This document shows positions 5,924 to 8,015 of a stretch of 8,015 bases of DNA, piece by piece. The notes beneath the pieces are model-generated. The model saw nothing but the letters and a program-made list of their open reading frames with translations. It was not told where the DNA came from and made no database searches. Position 1 is the stretch's first letter. Every line of letters starts with the position of its first letter. This stretch comes from an uncultured Shinella sp. (GTDB lineage: Bacteria > Pseudomonadota > Alphaproteobacteria > Rhizobiales > Rhizobiaceae), in assembly GCA_946481465.1 (NCBI GenBank), contig CAMLOC010000129.1:1-8015 (forward strand). Reading direction: 5' to 3'. The position numbers and the translations under genes were made by a program.

Positions 5924-6031
5924 ATGGTTAAAAATTCCCTCAAAGGTTGATTTTCAACCAAGTTAGGCAATTTATGCTATCTGTAATTGTTATTGGTTGG
6001 GAATCGTTAAACTTGTCTACGTTATGGTTAA
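5924..6031 (-). promoter_or_regulatory. Two CtrA-like TTAACCAT boxes exactly 100 bases apart
   Basis: The 8-mer TTAACCAT, known as a CtrA half-site type in alphaproteobacteria, occurs on the minus strand at 5924-5931 and again at 6024-6031. The 100-base spacing is close to whole helical turns. A further TTAA lies at 6007-6010. No full TTAA-N7-TTAA site is present, so cell-cycle control is suggested but not established. Confidence 0.35.
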
Positions 6032-6081
6032 CTATTTGCTATGACTAGGGAATCCGGTTGAGTAAATCGATGCTTATATTA

Positions 6082-6118
6082 CCTTCGATTGTGCATCAGC
6101 AAGGTGCACAACCGAAGG
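6082..6118 (+). promoter_or_regulatory. Hairpin that covers the ribosome binding site of the small secreted protein
   Basis: CCTTCG (6082-6087) and TTGTGCA (6089-6095) pair with TGCACAA (6105-6111) and CGAAGG (6113-6118): 13 pairs, with a single A-C mismatch and the 9-base loop TCAGCAAGG. The 3' arm contains AAGG of the ribosome site AAGGAG (6115-6120), 7 bases before ATG 6128. The loop carries a second AAGG (6101-6104) that could compete for the CCTT arm. Melting or a bound factor could free the site, as in RNA thermometers and repressed leaders; it could also be a DNA operator. Confidence 0.55.
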
Positions 6119-6127
6119 AGAGAGAGC

Positions 6128-6418
6128 ATGAACAAGACCCGTATCATCGCCATCGCAACCGTCTTCGCAATCGCCGGTGCCGGCCAGGCCTCGGCCGGCG
6201 GCCTGCTCGGCGGCCTCGGCATCCTGAACAACAACAGGACGGGCGGCGTCGTGATCGCCCCGAGCGTCGGCGTCGGGGTCGGCAACATCCTCAGCGACAA
6301 TCACGGCAACAACGTGCTGAACGGCGTGCTCAACGGCACCCTGTCGGGCATCCTCAACGGCAACACGCTGGGGATTCTCGGCGGCAGCGACTGCGGCTGC
6401 AAGAAGCGCAAGCACTGA
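6128..6418 (+). CDS. Small secreted Gly/Asn/Leu-rich repeat protein
   Basis: This 96-residue protein starts with a clear Sec signal peptide (KTR basic start, hydrophobic 6-18, cut after ASA23), giving a mature protein of about 73 residues. The mature part is very rich in Gly, Asn, Leu and Val with almost no charge: GGLLGGLGILNNN (24-36), a Val/Gly stretch at 46-52, then four tetrapeptides VLNG, VLNG, TLSG, ILNG at 63-78 followed by NTLGILGG. It ends with CGC and a basic KKRKH tail (89-96). Such short repeats can stack as beta-strands in a solenoid or amyloid-like fold, as in secreted surface fibres; that is inference. No named family is recognised. ATG 6128 is chosen for AAGGAG 7 bases upstream and the signal peptide. 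The gene ends in front of a strong terminator. Confidence 0.85.
   Translation: MNKTRIIAIATVFAIAGAGQASAGGLLGGLGILNNNRTGGVVIAPSVGVGVGNILSDNHGNNVLNGVLNGTLSGILNGNTLGILGGSDCGCKKRKH
6314..6361 (+). repeat. Four 12-base coding repeats (V/T/I-L-N/S-G)
   Basis: Four consecutive 12-base units encode VLNG, VLNG, TLSG and ILNG. Units 1, 2 and 4 share CT[G/C]AACGGC, while unit 3 has drifted. This suggests expansion by tandem duplication followed by divergence under selection for the peptide pattern. Confidence 0.75.
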
Positions 6419-6451
6419 CCGCATCCATCCCCGCCCGTGCGGTCCGTGGGG

Positions 6452-6476
6452 CCCGGGAGAGCATCGCTCTCCCGGG
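6452..6476. terminator. Bidirectional terminator hairpin between convergent genes
   Basis: CCCGGGAGAGC (6452-6462) pairs perfectly with GCTCTCCCGGG (6466-6476) around the loop ATC, 11 pairs, followed by TCTTCCC. It lies 33 bases past the secreted-protein stop and 39 bases past the WD40 stop on the other strand, so it can serve both. The T-run is weak. Confidence 0.75.
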
Positions 6477-6515
6477 TCTTCCCGCGTTCAGGGGAGGCGG
6501 GCGACTGTGCCGCTT

Positions 6516-7505
6516 CTATCCTGCAAGATCGATGACGCCGCAATCGCCGGCTTCGCTGGCAAAAGCCAGAAGCTTTCCGTTCCGGCTCCAGGCCATCGCG
6601 GTGATCGCGCCCTTGCCGGGGCGGCGCAGCAGCACCTCGCGGCTGTCGGCGAACCTTGCGGCGAGCACCATGCCGTCGGAATAGCCGATGGCGACGACCT
6701 CTTCGGCGGGATGGCAGGCGACGGACGTCACCATCACGTCGGCGCGGGTGCCGAGTTCCAGCGGTGGCTTGCCCATCGGCCCGTCCTTGGCGGAGAACGG
6801 CCAGACGATCGCCGCCGGCGCGCCGGAGGAGGCGAGCCACTTGCCCTTCACCGACCAGGAGAGCGACTTCACCTTGGCCGGATAGCCGGTCATGCGCATG
6901 TGGCGGGTGTCCGCGCCGGGCTTGGTGTCGAGCTTCCAGCCGTGCAGGGCGTTTTCCTGCATGCTGGTGACGACGAAGCGGCCGTCCGGCGAGAAGGTGA
7001 TGCCGGTATGGGCGCCCTTCCATTCCAGGTCGACCGGCTGGCCGGCCATCGCCACCCAATGCAGAGAGGCGCCGTTGTAGCGCGCCACGCCGATGCGCAG
7101 GCCCTTCGGCGCGAAGGCGATGCCTTCCACCGAGCGGCTTTCGGCAAATTCCCTGATCGTGCCGTCGGCAAGGCGCACACGCGCCGTGCGACCTTCCGCG
7201 AAGCCGACCGCGCCCTGCGGCCCGGCGGCGACGACGGAAATCCACTTGCGCGGCACCTCGGCAAGAAGCGTCGCGGTGCCGTCGGCGGCGATGCGCTGTA
7301 CCTTGCCGTCCTCGCCGCCGGTGATCAGCGTATCGTTTGCCTCGTCGCGAATGCAGGCGAGCAGCCCGTCATGCGCCTCCGTGACCTTCTGGCCGTGATC
7401 GAGGCGGTGGATGGCGCCGGAGGCGGTGGCGAAGAACGGCACGTCGCCGAGAAAGGCGGCCGCGATGACGTGGCCGTCGAGATCAAGAGGAGCGACGGTC
7501 GGCAT
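6516..7505 (-). CDS. WD40 beta-propeller protein
   Basis: The 329-residue cytoplasmic protein (no signal peptide) is made of degenerate WD40-type repeats of about 40 residues. The clearest blades are ITFSPDGRFVVTSMQENALH with GWKL (169-192), IAFAPKGLRIGVARYNGASL with HW (129-150), LSWSVKGKWLASSG through WPF (215-237), VACHPAEEVVAIGYSDGMVL (262-281) and MAWSRNGKLLAFASEAGDCG (304-323), consistent with a single seven-bladed propeller. WD40 proteins act as binding platforms; the partner is unknown. The ATG at 7505 overlaps the stop of a 19-codon ORF (TGATG) and lies 58 bases behind the CobW-family gene, so it is probably translated by coupling within that operon; its own ribosome site is weak (GACGAGA). 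The context suggests a role beside the GTPase in metal handling. Confidence 0.88.
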   Translation of the reverse strand: MPTVAPLDLDGHVIAAAFLGDVPFFATASGAIHRLDHGQKVTEAHDGLLACIRDEANDTLITGGEDGKVQRIAADGTATLLAEVPRKWISVVAAGPQGAVGFAEGRTARVRLADGTIREFAESRSVEGIAFAPKGLRIGVARYNGASLHWVAMAGQPVDLEWKGAHTGITFSPDGRFVVTSMQENALHGWKLDTKPGADTRHMRMTGYPAKVKSLSWSVKGKWLASSGAPAAIVWPFSAKDGPMGKPPLELGTRADVMVTSVACHPAEEVVAIGYSDGMVLAARFADSREVLLRRPGKGAITAMAWSRNGKLLAFASEAGDCGVIDLAG

Positions 7506-7564
7506 CAGGTCTCGTCTTTCATGCGCAGGACGGTCTTCGGGCAGCGTTTCACATGTCCCGGCAT
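7505..7564 (-). CDS. 19-codon ORF bridging the CobW and WD40 genes
   Basis: The ORF reads MPGHVKRCPKTVLRMKDET. Its ATG (7564-7562) shares one base with the TGA of the CobW-family gene and its TGA (7507-7505) shares one base with the ATG of the WD40 gene, so both junctions are TGATG. It fills the whole gap exactly. It may be a short basic microprotein or simply a reading path that lets ribosomes move from one gene to the next. A GAGG lies about 12 bases upstream. No homologue is known to me. Confidence 0.4.
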   Translation of the reverse strand: MPGHVKRCPKTVLRMKDET

Positions 7565-8015
7565 CATGCCTGCTGCGCCTCGCAGGCCTTGAAGGTGCGC
7601 TCGATCTTCTCGCGGTCGAGGTCACGGCCGATGAAGACGAGGCGGCTTTCGCGCTTCTCGCCGTCCTTCCAGGCGCGCTGGTGGTCGCCCTCGACGATCA
7701 TGTGCACGCCCTGCACGACGTAGCGCTCGTCATCGCCGGCAAAGGCGATGATGCCCTTGAGACGCAGGATGTTCGGGCCGTCCGTCTGGGTGATCTTCTG
7801 GATCCAGGGGAAGAAACGGTCCGGGTTCATCTCGCCGCCGCGCAGCGAGATCGACTGCACCGTCACGTCATGGATCGGCGAGACGTCGTGGTCGTGGTGA
7901 TGGTGGCCATGGTCATGATCGTGGTGGTGATGGTCGTGATCATGATCATGGTGGTGTTGATCGTGGTCATGATGATGATGGTCATGGCCGCAATCGGGGC
8001 CGCAGACATGGTCCG
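7564..8015 (-). CDS. CobW-family (COG0523) GTPase, C-terminal part
   Basis: The last 149 residues are present and the N-terminal GTPase domain lies beyond the right edge. The visible part opens DHVCGPDCGHD, followed by a linker with 22 His and 9 Asp in 33 residues (7888-7986). Then comes the CobW C-terminal domain, beginning ISLRGGEMNPDRFFPWIQKI and continuing through NILRLKGIIAFAGDDERYVV, QGVHMIVEG and SRLVFIGRDLDREKIERTF. COG0523 proteins are GTP-driven metal chaperones or insertases for zinc, cobalt or others. The His/Asp linker and the CGPDC pair are typical metal-binding additions in zinc-linked members, but the metal cannot be decided here. The gene is first in the visible operon with the 19-codon ORF and the WD40 gene. 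Confidence 0.93.
   Translation of the reverse strand, partial: DHVCGPDCGHDHHHHDHDQHHHDHDHDHHHHDHDHGHHHHDHDVSPIHDVTVQSISLRGGEMNPDRFFPWIQKITQTDGPNILRLKGIIAFAGDDERYVVQGVHMIVEGDHQRAWKDGEKRESRLVFIGRDLDREKIERTFKACEAQQA
7888..7986 (-). repeat. His/Asp-coding low-complexity tract
   Basis: Thirty-three codons are made almost only of CAT/CAC and GAT/GAC, giving long GTG/ATG runs on the plus strand. Synonymous codons are mixed, so it is not a pure microsatellite, but tract length could still vary between strains by slippage in 3-base steps. It encodes the metal-binding linker of the CobW-family protein. Confidence 0.9.

Larger units (their letters stand above)
5879..6127. promoter_or_regulatory. AT-rich shared regulatory region of the divergent surface genes
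   Basis: These 249 bases are strikingly AT-rich against GC-rich neighbours. They hold repeated GGTTG-type sequence: GGTTGA-TTT-TCAACC as a perfect dyad (5945-5959), TTGGTTGG (5993-6000) and CCGGTTGA (6054-6061). A second dyad, TTCTG-GAA-CAGAA (5899-5911), lies in the presumed leader of the barrel gene. No -35/-10 pair is convincing in either direction; TTGTCT (6013-6018) with downstream TATTTG/TATGAC is the best on the plus strand but its spacing is off. Such AT-rich regions in rhizobia are common targets of MucR- or CtrA-type regulators. Confidence 0.5.

Noticed and set aside
6089..6127. Upstream TTG start adding 13 residues to the small secreted protein
   Set aside because: It would put the ribosome site inside the gene and push a charged stretch before the signal peptide.
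7506..7625. N-terminal extension of the WD40 protein to 7625
   Set aside because: The added residues are a shadow of the CobW 3' end; MPTVAPLDLDG at 7505 is the natural start.
7888..7986. Candidate CRISPR or satellite array from the repetitive GTG/ATG pattern
   Set aside because: The pattern is explained fully by His/Asp codons in the open CobW frame; no spacer-repeat structure.

Overview
The window is a GC-rich chromosomal segment from an alphaproteobacterium, most likely of the Rhizobiaceae (Rhizobium/Agrobacterium/Ensifer/Shinella type). Four things point there: a type III-fold ornithine/lysine decarboxylase behind a very long structured leader of the kind known as the speF element; a DUF1007 protein; a CobW-type GTPase with a His/Asp-rich linker next to a WD40 protein; and a CTCCCCC-type palindromic repeat at the left edge that I recognise from rhizobial intergenic DNA. 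There is no sign of recent transfer, no IS element, no CRISPR array and no tRNA or rRNA.

Layout. 1-47 holds the intergenic repeat. 57-698 (-) is a periplasmic DUF1007 protein. 785-1690 (-) is a LysR-type regulator. 1691-2251 is a 561-base gap holding a promoter candidate and the ODC leader. 2252-3385 (+) is the decarboxylase, followed by a strong hairpin and a GNAT acetyltransferase (3477-4067, +). 4080-4108 is a good sigma70-type promoter whose spacer is a palindrome; it serves a small glyoxalase-superfamily protein (4260-4706, +). That gene converges, with only 5 bases between, on an outer-membrane beta-barrel gene (4712-5878, -). An AT-rich 249-base region (5879-6127) separates the barrel gene from a divergent small secreted Gly/Asn/Leu-rich protein (6128-6418, +), whose ribosome binding site lies in the arm of a 13-bp hairpin. 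A perfect 11-bp hairpin (6452-6476) closes that gene. From the right edge a minus-strand operon runs inward: CobW-family GTPase C-terminus (7564-8015, cut by the window), a 19-residue ORF joined at both ends by TGATG stop/start overlaps (7505-7564), and a WD40 beta-propeller protein (6516-7505).

How the genes may work together. The decarboxylase makes putrescine and/or cadaverine and is probably controlled after transcription starts, through its leader. The barrel and the small secreted protein share one regulatory region and are both cell-envelope products, so they are candidates for a co-regulated surface pair. The CobW/mini-ORF/WD40 set looks translationally coupled and probably belongs to metal (zinc or cobalt) handling. 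The most promising undescribed signals are the ribosome-site hairpin with its repeat protein, the coupled 19-codon ORF, and a pair of mutually exclusive pairings around the ODC ribosome binding site.
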